A program made the translations under genes and the position numbers. 64,000 bases of DNA, from the NCBI GenBank assembly GCA_030142905.1, contig JASJOG010000123.1:1-64000 (forward strand). Reading direction: 5' to 3'. Positions within the stretch are counted from its first letter, which is position 1; each line of letters begins with the position of its first letter. A model generated the notes under the pieces. That model did no database searches. It was not told the DNA's origin and saw only the letters and a list, made by a program, of their open reading frames with translations. The stretch comes from Heliopora coerulea. Taxonomy: Eukaryota > Cnidaria > Anthozoa > Scleralcyonacea > Helioporidae. Shown here in pieces: positions 31,818 to 43,511 of the stretch.

Positions 31818-34800
31818 CCTTTGTGACAATGACATCATAACACAGTATTTATAATCGAGTGAGATACCTTGCTCAGGTTGGTTTAGGTTGAGAAAATGCA
31901 GCGCCAAATGACATATGACCGTCTTGAACGAATTTAGCTTGCCATTTTTCAAAACAGAATCCAGTTGGTAAATATTCGTGATTCTTGCTCCTTTTGTGCG
32001 AAGTAGCATTGAGCGTCGTCGAAACACAAACACTGTGTGGTCTTGAATATATATCAGTGCAATTGCGGCTACTAAAGTACCCCACTTTGGTTTGTGAAGT
32101 TCAGTTCGTCAAGGGTGAGGTAAAACTGCCCAAGGTAATCGCTTTCGAAAGACAAGGGCAGTCAACGATCTGAGAACTCAGTGAAGGTCTTTATTCCATG
32201 TTTTTGTTCATGTTTATGAAATTTTGTGCACATTTTAAGGGTCCAGACTCTATAAGAGTTTTGACTGGGGAAGTAATCCGGCGATAGAAATGTTCAGCAG
32301 CGCAGTTTATAGGGGTGTGGTGGTGGTGGTGGTGGTGGGGGTGTGACAATCCCCAAAGTTTGTGAAAAAACAGCAAATTTCGGGCAAAAAATAGATAGTA
32401 ATTCGGGCAAAATTTGATAAGGTAAAGTAGATCAATATCTCTTTTGGTTACTAGTTTACATTTGATTTACGTGTTTGGACTGAGGAAGTGAGGGTACTGC
32501 ATGCATGGCCCAAACGCGCGTCAAATTATACTCATGCAATGTTTGAAAGTATGCATTGTTCGGGCAAATTAAGCAGGACACCACCGCAATTGAAATGGGT
32601 TAACTACGTCTCTGGAAATGCTTGGATTCAATCATTCGGGTGCCGGACCATTTTAGTATTAACTGAAGATAAATGGACGACAACGTGGGTTTGGTACTTA
32701 ACAATGGTGGAATTTAACAAAGATTGTCGATGGTATACAGTCAATACCAAGTGATTCAGAAGACAAACATACAGAGGTCAATTTGGTTCCTCGTACAATG
32801 GCAGTGTCGTCATGTGAAGTACTTGGACGGCGTCAGGTATACTCCACGGATTAAAAATTACTCATACTCTTTGTTTTAGAAGAAACATTCATCTGTAAGG
32901 AGACTTTATCTTAAGCTCTCTATTCCCAAACTGTGATCCGCAGATCCGTTGGGATTTGCGAGGCCAATATGAACCTTACAAGGCACAAGCACCAGGTCAA
33001 AATAAAAGATCAGAGAAAGAATGTATTCCCAAGGGACAACGCAGGCATCAACACGAGATCACGAAATAAATGCAAGCACAAATAGTGTCCCTATGATTTT
33101 ATTATTATGTTTTGTGTTTTATACCTGATAACCCTACCAGCTAGCAAAGCTGTTCTCCGTTGAGGTCCAATAAGGGCCACGCCAGGAGTACCCGGAGAAA
33201 ACCTGCGATGCTTGGTAGAGACAAACTGGACAACATTCTTCTCACGCGTGACCAAGGTAACTTGAACTCCAAAACCTGTTATTTAAGTGCAAACATAAGA
33301 GCTGGACAATAAAGAAAACAAAGCTTCTTTTATCTCGTTCTTGTGCTTGCGATTTGTGTTACCTTGGTTCACACGTGAATTTTGTTTGTCCTTGCACTCT
33401 CATTTGCACCACAACCACGCTTAAGATGTAAGACTGCTACGTTGGTTAAGGGTCCATTTGAACCCAACGACTGCTCGATACGATTGTTCGTCCTGGGGTA
33501 TGTAACGTTGTCTCAAAGGCACAATTCCTGTGCTCGATTCGCCCATATAAAGTCCGTTTACACATGCGATTTTGCACGACGCGATTGTCACCCTGGTGTA
33601 TGTAATAAACTCGTGACAGTTTATGCAGCACGATATCCGCTTATGATTCGCTGCAGTTTGTCCTCGATGCTCTCGTCACCTCAACACATACTCCAAGATG
33701 TCAATTGCGAATCACAAAATCGCAAGTGTAAACTGGCCTTTAGGTAGTAATACGTAGTAATGAGTTGATCGGATACATCAGAAGGAGCAATCGTGTATAA
33801 GACAATGGCGTCGTGTACAGCTCATCACGACACCTCCGACTTTTCTGCTCATGCAACTTGATCGCTTTCAAAATAGACGATTCCGTGACTGCCGTGAGAG
33901 GGCTTGTGGATTGGGCAGCTTTCCAGGATGTGGGCGATAGTCTGTGGGGCAGGAATGCGGTTATTCATCCCAGGGATCACTTTTCTAGGAGATTACTCGA
34001 CCCTGGAATCGCTTACCCTTGGGCGCTAATCCCAGGGATCACTCATCCCTGGATCATTCATCCCAAAAGTCGCTAAACTCAGGGTTAGTTATCCTAGAGG
34101 TTAATCAAACCAGGGGTTCACAATGATTTTGAAAGAAAATTGAAATGGCACCATCATCAGTTACGTCCAATTGATTTGTAGCTCAAACATAAAGTTTAAA
34201 TGATGCTGTTCGTCGAAGTATGTTTCTTGCTCAATTTCTTAAAATTGTCAGCTGGTAACAATTTTTACTTAGGGATCATTTATCCCTATTACAGTGAAAG
34301 CCTTCTCAAAGTACTAAGCTTGATAAACCCGAATAAATCTGTAAAATTGAACAGCTGTTAATCGAATGCCGAGTCATGAATGAACCCATTTAAATCTCTC
34401 TGTGAATCTCCACTCAGAAATTAAGTTTATTTTCCATATATTTCTTAAAAATCATTGAGAGGTCGTTCTTTATCGAAGTATACCTCGAGAACAGGAAAAA
34501 CCAAGAGACTTTATATCCCGATATGGAAAGGATAGAAATTTTGTAAATCATCGTCCAAAACTTGCTCTAAGTACAGTCATCTTTGGAAGACTGTCTGAAG
34601 GATATTGCGAGTAAAAGAACTACATTTTATTCTGGAAAACGTGACTAGAAGGAAGCACAATGTCTTAATATGATATAGCACTAATGGTTTCTTAATCGAT
34701 TCTGAACCATATTTACAGACGCTGATTAAACATTAATTTCTCTTGAATTTTTCTCATGAATAATTATTGCTTATGAATTTATTATTTCTTAAAAATTATT

Positions 34801-35260
34801 AGTTCTTGAAAAAGTTTTTATTTACTTGCAATGTCAATTACTACATGCTACAGAGACTGCGGTGCTATTAATTACGTGAATAGTAAACACCCGACAACAC
34901 TCGTGCGGTAAATATTTGTACAATCTGCTATAAATTAATCTACCTCTGGTGTATATGGCCAGTTGTCGAAAGCGTTGTGACCATGCCAAATTAGTTCGTT
35001 TGGAAATACGAATATACGCACGGACGTATCTCACTTGTTTGAATATTCCGTACCATATCAAAATACACTGCACCAGTTAAAACATTAAAAATGCATTAGC
35101 AATTTAACACATTATTTGTTTTGGCCACTTGATTGTTGGACCTTTTTTGAAACAATTCCCATTTCTAGGCATCTAGATTCCATCGGAACGTATCAAAATA
35201 CAAAAAAAAAAATAAAAAGATTTTTGAGTTTTTAAAACAAGGAGTAATTCTTCCATTAAA
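31818..35260. other. intergenic stretch of unit 2, no convincing gene
   Basis: This is the counterpart of 4,169-7,640 with the same landmarks (TGG repeat at about 32,318-32,343, CCCAGGG-type repeat near 33,970). It is closer in sequence to unit 3 than to unit 1. Confidence 0.6.
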
Positions 35261-35273
35261 GACACCTCTTTAT

Positions 35274-37274
35274 TTATCTTGTGGTTAATGAATGGTGTTG
35301 AATAATGAGTTTCGCAGCAAACTCTGCTACCTCTTCGAAAGAGTCACCACAATTTTCAGATTGTTGAAATCCGACAGAAGTCGTAGATTTTAAACTAACT
35401 GCGGTTTCATGAAATTCTTGTCCTTCCTTCTTCTTGCATGTGAGTTGATATTTTTCAACTGAACAAACCTCCAACCAGATTTCAAGGTCCCTAGAACCGA
35501 CATATTTCACATCAGTGGGCATTTCCTCTTTCATTTTGCGTATAATGTAATCTTTCACGTTAAAATTTGGAAAAGCTTCAGCATCTTTATCAAATAAACA
35601 GTGACAGATGATTTGCTTCCCAGGTCCTTTGCTCTCGTCACCTTCCACTTGGTGTGAATTTATTTTGGATTCATCTAGAGATACACCTCGAACGCCTTTA
35701 GAGGTTTCTTTCTTATCAGAAAAGATTTCGCAGTTGTTGTTCATTTCATGTTGTTTTTCTAACTGTGAACATTTTGAGGGATTTTTGGATATTGTTGGGT
35801 GGCTATTTTCTTCGTCTTTGCTCAACTCCGAAATTTCTCTTAATTCAGTTGTAGCTGCAGCTGTGTCAGCGCCTTCTTCGGTTGTTGGGGGTACGAATTC
35901 AACATCGTCCCGTGCTCTCTCCTCGGTCTTTAAGTCGTTAGTACCTCGATTGTCGGCTCCGCTTGGATGGTGTTGTTCGTATTCTGTTGCATACTTTTTG
36001 CAACCACAAAATCCACAGCCTTGCACCTTTCTGCTCTCGTGTGGTGGAGCATCGTCACCAAGAGAGTCCGTCAAAGACATTTCGTGAATCGATAAATCTT
36101 CATCGTCTTTACGCTCACATTCATTTAATACTTCCTCATCTCCAAAATCAATCTTGTCATCCCCAGATTGATTTGGAATTTCGCCCGGTTCTGCTCCTGT
36201 CTACTCTTCAACAGAATTCCCGATTTGCTCAATTCGGGTTTCTTCTTTCACTGGCTGAGGCTCCGTATTTTCTCCGGACGTAGCTCACCCTGCCTCTGGT
36301 TCTACGTCGTTCTTGTGTGCATTCAGTAAATCCTCCACATTGGGATTCGTTTTAATCTCGTTCTCGTCGTCAAACTTTCTCGCAATGTTCTCGGTTGCAG
36401 CATTCTTCTGCGTCACTGATGCTTGTAGGTCTTTTTTCACGCCAAGATCAAATGTTGCGTCAAACGAACAGTTTATTTCCTTCACTTTCTCTTTATTGAT
36501 GGTCCATACATCAGGCTCTATTTCAGGCCCGTCAGTATCATTCACTGGGGCGTGAGCACAGTCTTCAGGCATGCTATTCGTCTCTGAATAATGAGATAGT
36601 TCCTTCATCTCACAAGCATATAACTCAACTGGATAACAGGTTTCGTGTCTTGATGAATCTGATTCCACGATAGTTGACGTTACTTGGTCAGTACCGTGTT
36701 TCCTAGTTGAATCGTATTCGGTTCTGCCGTTAATATGTGTGCTCGATGGGCATCCTGAGGATATTCGATCAGAGAGATGAACGTCAAATCTGTACGGGCT
36801 TTCTCTACTTAGAATCTTCTGATCCAACTTGCAAATAACACGATTACTCTTCGCCAGCAGAAATGCATGGAGCCTAGAAAGGGAAGACTCATTTTCCGCT
36901 GTTGCTGAACTCTCAATCATGATTGTAAACATGGTTTCGTTTTCATCAAACGCCTCCAATTTCTCCTCCAGAAATTCAGCAATAGATAAACCGATGTTTT
37001 CTTGCGAGAACCATTCACCGACCATGTCGAGATGATAGTCTTCTGCAATGGCTTTGTCAACGAGTGGACAAAATGGGTTACTCTGTGGCAGTTTCTTTCT
37101 GAGAGTCGTCAAATAAATTACTGGGCTTCTACTGTGGGTCCTCAATCCATACAACTTTCCACACACAACCATGGATTTGTTTTCATTTATGAACTGTCTA
37201 ATTCGGACCAGTTCTCCCTCAAAGAGGTACAGTACAGGGCTCGATATATGCGGTATACTGACCAGATCGTTCAT
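35274..37274 (-). pseudogene. unit 2 copy of the 666-residue unknown gene, two stops
   Basis: The frame length matches the intact copy exactly. Codon 330 is TGA, as in unit 1, and codon 358 (36,201-36,203), CAG elsewhere, is TAG here. The second stop is private to this unit, so it arose after units 1 and 2 separated. The part after it, from the ATG at 36,080, is open for 268 codons to the shared stop. Confidence 0.82.
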
Positions 37275-38698
37275 CTTCGCAAACCTAAGTCCAAATTGAA
37301 GCCGAGGTTTTTGAATCTTTTATTTCCTATTTATATCTTACTGCATCATGAATGCTCGAGGATATTATTTCCGTTCTAGGAATGAATCCAGGGTAGGTCA
37401 CAGCGGAAGTTCACTTATTTGGACAGTTTCACTTTCAAATTCGTCACTTCGATAGAAGCGGACAGGGAGAAAGTAATCAGGCCTTTGAATTTTCTCAACT
37501 TCTGTAACTGTTTGTTGAAGTGAAGTGTTTTTTGGTTGACCCATACCAGTCAACATTTCTAGTATTTATTAATATACAATGTATTGCTACGTCAGTTCAG
37601 CTTTTGTGTTTCTGCTGATGGTCGTACACACATGGCTATGCGGTAGACTTAGCTTTGATGAATCCCTAAGCGGCCTGGTTTTGAGAATTATACTTACATA
37701 AAAATGTAAACTGTCTGGTTTAATTGAAATGAGTAAAACCAATTCTTTCTTTTTATCTAATGTTTCTTTAAATCCCGGGGCTTAGCCAATAATTTCGTGA
37801 TATTGGGAACTCAAAAAATCATAGGATAATCCGAATTTTTCTGGATAGTTAACATGTTTGTCAACCAAAGTAGGTAAGCCTTCGAAGAGAGTTTCTCTTT
37901 CCAGTGACATCTTCTCCTGTCCTTCGCTGAGACGGACTTAAATCTTTCCTTTCCAGAGGTCTTCATTTTCAATGCGTAAAATCATCGGGCGTTACCCAAA
38001 ATGAAATAACCGAAGACCTGTCGGAACAGATATGGGTTAAATATGAGAGATATAGTCATGCAGGCTTGTGCAAGCTAGTCTGCATGACACCCAACCTTCA
38101 AGTGATCAGGATCTTGGATTCTCGGTTTCATGCATGATGGCCTGATTTGCCAACTTTTACATAAACCCAAATTCTGTGAAGCAAACTGATAATTACTCCA
38201 AAGGAACTAAAACTTTTCTAAATTTCTTTATTGTTTGGAAGACTTGCAAAAGCAGTTGGAATCATTAAACCAACACCATTACTGCACTGCACTTGTGATG
38301 ATTTGATAACAAGATTTTTGCCAAATGTAGATGTCAAATAAACATTTGTCATCACATTACCCACACCACTGTAATACCCACATCAGCTTTAAAAACAGGA
38401 AAATCAACAGATAACCCGTGGGTAATTGCCCAGAAAATTCAATAATTTACTGAAATAATTGAAATTATTGTTAATCCTAGAACTGCAGAAAACAAACTTA
38501 GATATCTATTCCACTACTGGTATGTCAAAAATTTGAGGACATTAGACATTCGACAGCAGACTAAATAATGTTATATGAGAAACCAAAAAGGTGGGGACCT
38601 TTTAGAAATTTATTTGTAAATATTACATTTACAAATGAACTAATACCAATAAAAAGCTTCATATGGCTACTGTTATTAAGAGTGATCAGTGACTATAC
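37275..38698. other. gene-poor stretch with the unit 2/unit 3 junction
   Basis: It mirrors 9,659-11,082, including the junction (38,129/38,130). The 71-codon frame seen in unit 1 is stopped by TGA here. Confidence 0.5.
38129..38130. other. inferred junction between units 2 and 3
   Basis: This is the second occurrence of the join TCGGTTTC|ATGCATGATGG; see 10,513. Confidence 0.65.
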
Positions 38699-40254
38699 CT
38701 GCACTATTGCCAAGCAAGGGTTGAATTCTGGATACTGTTGCCTTGTTTCATTAACCACAGCTTTTAACTTGGCACGAATATCTCTAAAAGTAAGGTAATA
38801 AGAGTACAACTTACCAATTTGAACTTTGGAATTTGACAAGCATCTGCTGTCTTTGGTCAATGAAAACACAAGTTAACCTATTAACAGCACATTTTAGTAT
38901 TTTTATCACGGCTAGTGCTGGACAATTTTGGTTGTTACAGAAATGAGCCCTGGGTGTTAAAGAGTTAAAAAAATCATGAAAACAAACAGTATAAAAATTT
39001 TTAAAATTTTACTGTGCTCAAACTTAAAAAATTATATAAATTGTTTCAACAAAATCACAGTAATAGTAGATTCTAAGCCTATAACCACTGTCATAATGAA
39101 TAACTTCCTCTAACCACAACTGAACATGGCACATAATCAGTAAATTATTCTCATGCATAGCTTTGAGTATAGCATGTGCCTGACCAAAAATTGGTATTTG
39201 GAGGTTGGCCTCAAGCAACCCAAATAATCACAGGGATCATAATCACATAGAAACCAGGCTTAAAAATATTCAAAAAATGGGATCTGTAAATGACTTTTGG
39301 ACACAAGATAGGAAAATGAAATGAACAGGAAATGGTCATCTTTGTTTGGTGCAAGATTTTGCTGTACCTATGTTGCATTTCCTTCACATAGGTATATCAG
39401 ATCTACAGTACTGCATGTATGAAGAAATGAAAGTTATCTGCTATTATTAAGGCATTCCATGTTATCGTACGGTGAAACTGAGCCAAAATTCTGATGACAT
39501 ATTAGACATGGGGTACTGATGTTAGATAAAACAAGATCTGTCAGGTCAAAAGGCATTTCCCCGTTCTTGTACCAGCGTGATCCTGCCCACAGATGGGATG
39601 ATTCTAGAGCCTGATATAAATTAGCTAACTTATTGGCCCTAAAATAGGGAAGCTAAATATTGATTTCAATTAATCATTGGTTCTAATGATGGTCAGCCAT
39701 TATAGGGACAGGAAATAAATTTTGCCTCCACAGAAAGACAAGGCTGGTTACGCCGCTGGCCGTCAAGCTCTTTACTTCACAGTATTGTGGATCAAAGAGG
39801 GATTCTCCAATTTCTCCTAAGGTGCACTTGACAAACAATATTTGATGTTTAGTCCATAAAGAACCTGCTAATCCACCGGGAAAGCTTGGAAAAATGAATC
39901 AAAGGTTCCAAACTGCTGTATACAATTAATTCCACAACCCAGGTTACGCAAACCTTCTAAAAGTAATACTGTAAGTTTACCACAGGTGAGAGGCAACACA
40001 GAAGCGTAATATCTGTACATTTTTCGTTCTGCTGCATTAGTTCGAAGCAACACATCAAAAATGGGGAACAGGTCAAAACAAGACGGACATCATGAACAAA
40101 CCGTAAAAAATAACTGATTCAGCGCGACGTATTTTCAAGCGACATTACTAAGTCACTCTATTATGACCACACTACTTGGCCAAAAGGACAACTGAGGGTA
40201 GTTTATTAATTTGACTTACTTTGCGACTTCGAAGCCTTTCAGTATTTGAGCCAT
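38699..40254 (-). pseudogene. MTHFD1-type exons 1-2, unit 3 copy
   Basis: Exon 1 (40,220-40,254) and exon 2 (38,699-38,783) keep the same splice sites as in unit 2. Residue 8 is Phe rather than Ser. As in unit 2 nothing resembling exon 3 follows before the unit edge and the neighbouring unit begins, so this copy cannot encode a full folate enzyme. It could still produce a short transcript from the duplicated promoter. Confidence 0.76.
39434..40080 (-). pseudogene. coding-like frames in MTHFD1-like intron 1, unit 3
   Basis: The better preserved copy of the remnant at 11,818-12,470. 39,868-40,053 is open (MLLRTNAAERKMYRYYASV...), and a neighbouring frame at about 39,715-39,890 gives FVKCTLGEIGESLFDPQYC. 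A third at 39,434-39,652 matches the unit 2 frame. No family is recognised. Confidence 0.4.
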
Positions 40255-40820
40255 TTTAGGTCTCAGAACCTGAACTTAACACGTAAAAGCAGCGTAATTC
40301 AGGTGAACTGTTGCTGTTTAAAAGTCAAAACACATTCAGGTTCCACAGCCACAGTGCAGTCAAACACTCACAAGAGCATGCACCATCCCACGTTCCGCCT
40401 TTCGTCCGAAGTGTTATGAGAGAACCTGGGTACTAGAGTTGTCAAAATACGGGACGTTTGATATATTCACGCCGAGAATATATCGAGGGCTTCTCTTCGC
40501 CACGCCAAGGGAGTTATAAGTGTCCACCAGTACGCTAGAGATCAGTCGTAAAAGCACGCCACCAGTTCAACATGTTTACGCAGTGACAAGTGAGGCTTAC
40601 TGGCCCGTCCTAGTAATACCTAATAACGTAATCGTATGTCATTTTCTCGATTGTCGCGAAAAAGACAAATGTGAACATTTGGCCTATGGAATTGTATAAT
40701 CAAAAATCCTTTCTACACATTCGTGGTAGTATACCCTAGTATACCCAGGTTTATTCCCGTTGACAGACAAAAAAAAAAAGGAACACGACCACCATTTGTC
40801 AAAACAGCAGACTCTATTAA

Positions 40821-41069
40821 ATCTATTACCAATTAAGTGAAGGTAAAAAATTATGCGAAAGTAATCTTTACGACGAAAGACTAGACGAAAGCTACGACCA
40901 TGACAGTGAATGGTTAACTGTGCGTCTGACGCCAACAACTTCCTCTGTAATGCGATTGTACGCGAACAATAGAACGATCGTGCGCCAGTACGCCGAACAA
41001 TTTTATAACGGAAATTCAGTCATGGAATGCAATCTGGAATATATGGTCGCGGCCAGAAGGTACATCTGA
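40821..41069 (+). CDS. 82-codon coding-like frame, unit 3; shortened in unit 2
   Basis: The frame includes CESNLYDERLDESYDHDSEW and YNGNSVMECNLEYMVAARRY and stops at TGA. It has no ATG near its start, so it would have to be an exon or a relic. Unit 2 lacks exactly 186 bp (62 codons) from its middle and keeps frame. The 3' end overlaps the inverted repeat of the telomere-like MITE. I do not recognise it. Confidence 0.25.
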   Translation: MYYQLSEGKKLCESNLYDERLDESYDHDSEWLTVRLTPTTSSVMRLYANNRTIVRQYAEQFYNGNSVMECNLEYMVAARRYI

Positions 41070-41241
41070 GAGGGAGGATAAGTATTAGGATCAAGGTTAG
41101 GATAGGTTAGAATTAGGGTTAGGATTTGGGTTAGTTCTAGACCTAGACTCTAGCCCAGCCTTAACTCTAACCTTAACCCCAACCCTAACCCTAACCCTCC
41201 TTCTCAGGTATACCTTCTAGCCACGTCCCGAAATATATTGG
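41036..41241. mobile_element. telomere-like hairpin MITE, unit 3
   Basis: Counterpart of 14,295-14,500, with a few substitutions. Confidence 0.62.
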
Positions 41242-41817
41242 GAGGCTTTGCAAAGCTGTATTCTGAAGTCTTACACTATTGTCCAGGAAAGGGTTAAAAC
41301 ACTTTCAAATTGACGCAAAATATTTCGACCAAAACTTACCCTTCCGCCAAAAAAGGGGATTTTTCCGATGTATTCACGGATAGTCGACAATACCGAAGGT
41401 TTTTCGGACCACTCAGCGTTTTTCATGCGTCATTTTTCTGATCGAAAACTGTACTTTGCCTTATCACAGTAATTCTCAAACTCAAGAATAATTCATGAGA
41501 TTTTTACCCAATCAGAAATCTGAATTCTGCATTGAGCACGATATGCCAACCCCGGTGACTTATCACTTTGACATCAAAACGCACTTATTTTGATATCAAA
41601 ACCTGTGCTGTGACTCCTATTCTTGTTACTAGTTATAGATGCAGTTAGTTAGGAAAAATGTTGCAAGTTACTAGTAAAAATTAAAACTAAATAAATGTAA
41701 CTAATTACAGTTATCAAATAACTTCCTTAAAGTTGCAACTAGTCTCTCAGATTTTTTTTTTCAGTTATTGAAGACAAAAGAAGTCTGCACTAAAAACATT
41801 TCAACTACTAGTACACT

Positions 41818-42089
41818 TGTTGGAGAATTGCCTCCTCTGTCGTATCGCCCAACAATCCCGAAAATCACAAAACTCACTCAGCAATCTTTAAAAGTTTATT
41901 AATGTCCAATGACCACTCCCGAATCACCCTCCCATGTTCATAGACTTTATATACAACAGCTCAGGTTTCCTGACGTCACATGCAATCTAATTAACTAATT
42001 TAACTGTGGTGTCCAGTGTCTTTCAGCACCTTGCACTTAACAAAGCATCTGCTATTAATGTTCTAAATACGTGAGGATAATCCTCAACA
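41818..42089. mobile_element. solo LTR, unit 3 only
   Basis: A 272-bp insert with TGTTGGAGAAT...CCTCAACA ends is flanked by CACT (41,814-41,817; 42,090-42,093). Unit 2 has the empty site GTACAGTATATG at about 15,073-15,084. It contains a TATATA word. The family is not identified; the 4-bp duplication suggests a gypsy-type element. Confidence 0.78.
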
Positions 42090-42476
42090 CACTATATGTT
42101 TTCAAGACTCTGTCCATTTTTCTTTGATCAATGTTATAGAACAAGTTGATATGACACAGTATAAAAATAAGAGCCCAGTTCACATTTTTGATAGGAAGAG
42201 ACATCTCTCAATAGTAAAGTTAAAACAGTAAAAACATATTCAAGAATGATTTCCTGACGTTTCGCCGCAAACGCGCAACATTATTAAAGTAAGGATGCAG
42301 GGAGTAGATTAGTATATTTAATTATATATTGTGTCTTCCTATACCTTGTAAATATATTTAAATATGCTAACTCACTCCTTGTATTCTTACTTTGATAAGG
42401 TTGCGCGTTTACAACGAAATGTGAGTAAATTATTCTTGAACACTTTTGTACCGTTTATAACTTTATTGCTTATGAT

Positions 42477-42823
42477 CAGTGGTGTAGTAAGTGTGGGGAG
42501 GGAGCTGGAGGTCTGTGCTCCCCCAGCTATGATCATTCCAAGTGCGTCGGTACACCCGAGTAAACCGTCAGTACATCATTGGCGAAATAGCAAAGGGATA
42601 TTCTTTCTTCTTTATTGTCCAGTATCAAACATTTTTATATGAAATTCCCGCTTAATATTTAAAAAATCCCGACGATTTCTATTCGAGTTTTTCGAGTTAC
42701 TTACTGATCTACTTCAACGACATGAATTATTAAAGTTGTTATTTTAAACTTGTCCTAACATTCTCTCGCTTTTGTTGTACTGTCTTTGTATGAACTGTAG
42801 GCTTCGCAATTTGAAAAAAAGAG

Positions 42824-42884
<61 letters not shown>

Positions 42885-43011
42885 GAAGAAAATGGTACAC
42901 TAACGCAATCCATGTGACAAGTCTAAGCCACCACAGTGTCCATGAAGTTAGTGGACACAATAGTATCTTCGATTATGTGCCCCCAACAGCACGGACCTGA
43001 TTACGCCACTG
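42477..43011. mobile_element. hAT-like MITE with (AG)n, unit 3
   Basis: Same element as at 15,462-16,122; the internal purine microsatellite (42,828-42,888) is about 120 bp shorter, which accounts for nearly all the length difference. Confidence 0.6.
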
Positions 43012-43511
43012 ATAGCGACTGATGACGGAAAACATGCCTACAGGATTTGACGAGGAATTTACCGCTAAAAATACCTGCGAGAAATCTCTAAAACATTAAA
43101 TAACATTAAATTAGAGAATGAAATTGACTCTTTTTAACTTTTTAAACTTTCCTTACTCAACTCGTCTTCAACTGTTTTGAGTGTGTATGCTGTTGAATGT
43201 AGACCGAAATTTTTATTTCATCTGATTCTTTAAAAATCAAGCATGCCCACGGATATCCAACGTCGGTATGAATAAGTTTTCCACGTCTTGGTAATCCCTG
43301 TTCCTGGGAAAGCTTGATTTTCAACACATTCTCCAAACATCCAGTTAAAATAGTGATCGTTTCATTACGTATATTCTTGTGTTCGGAAATCTCATTGAAA
43401 CACTAGCCCTCGTTCTTGGCATAATTTCTCCTCGATAGTACCGTCGCTATCTTGGTTCGTTTTTGCATATCCTCAGCTCTTAGGATATCGTCTTTGGGTG
43501 ATTTAAATATT

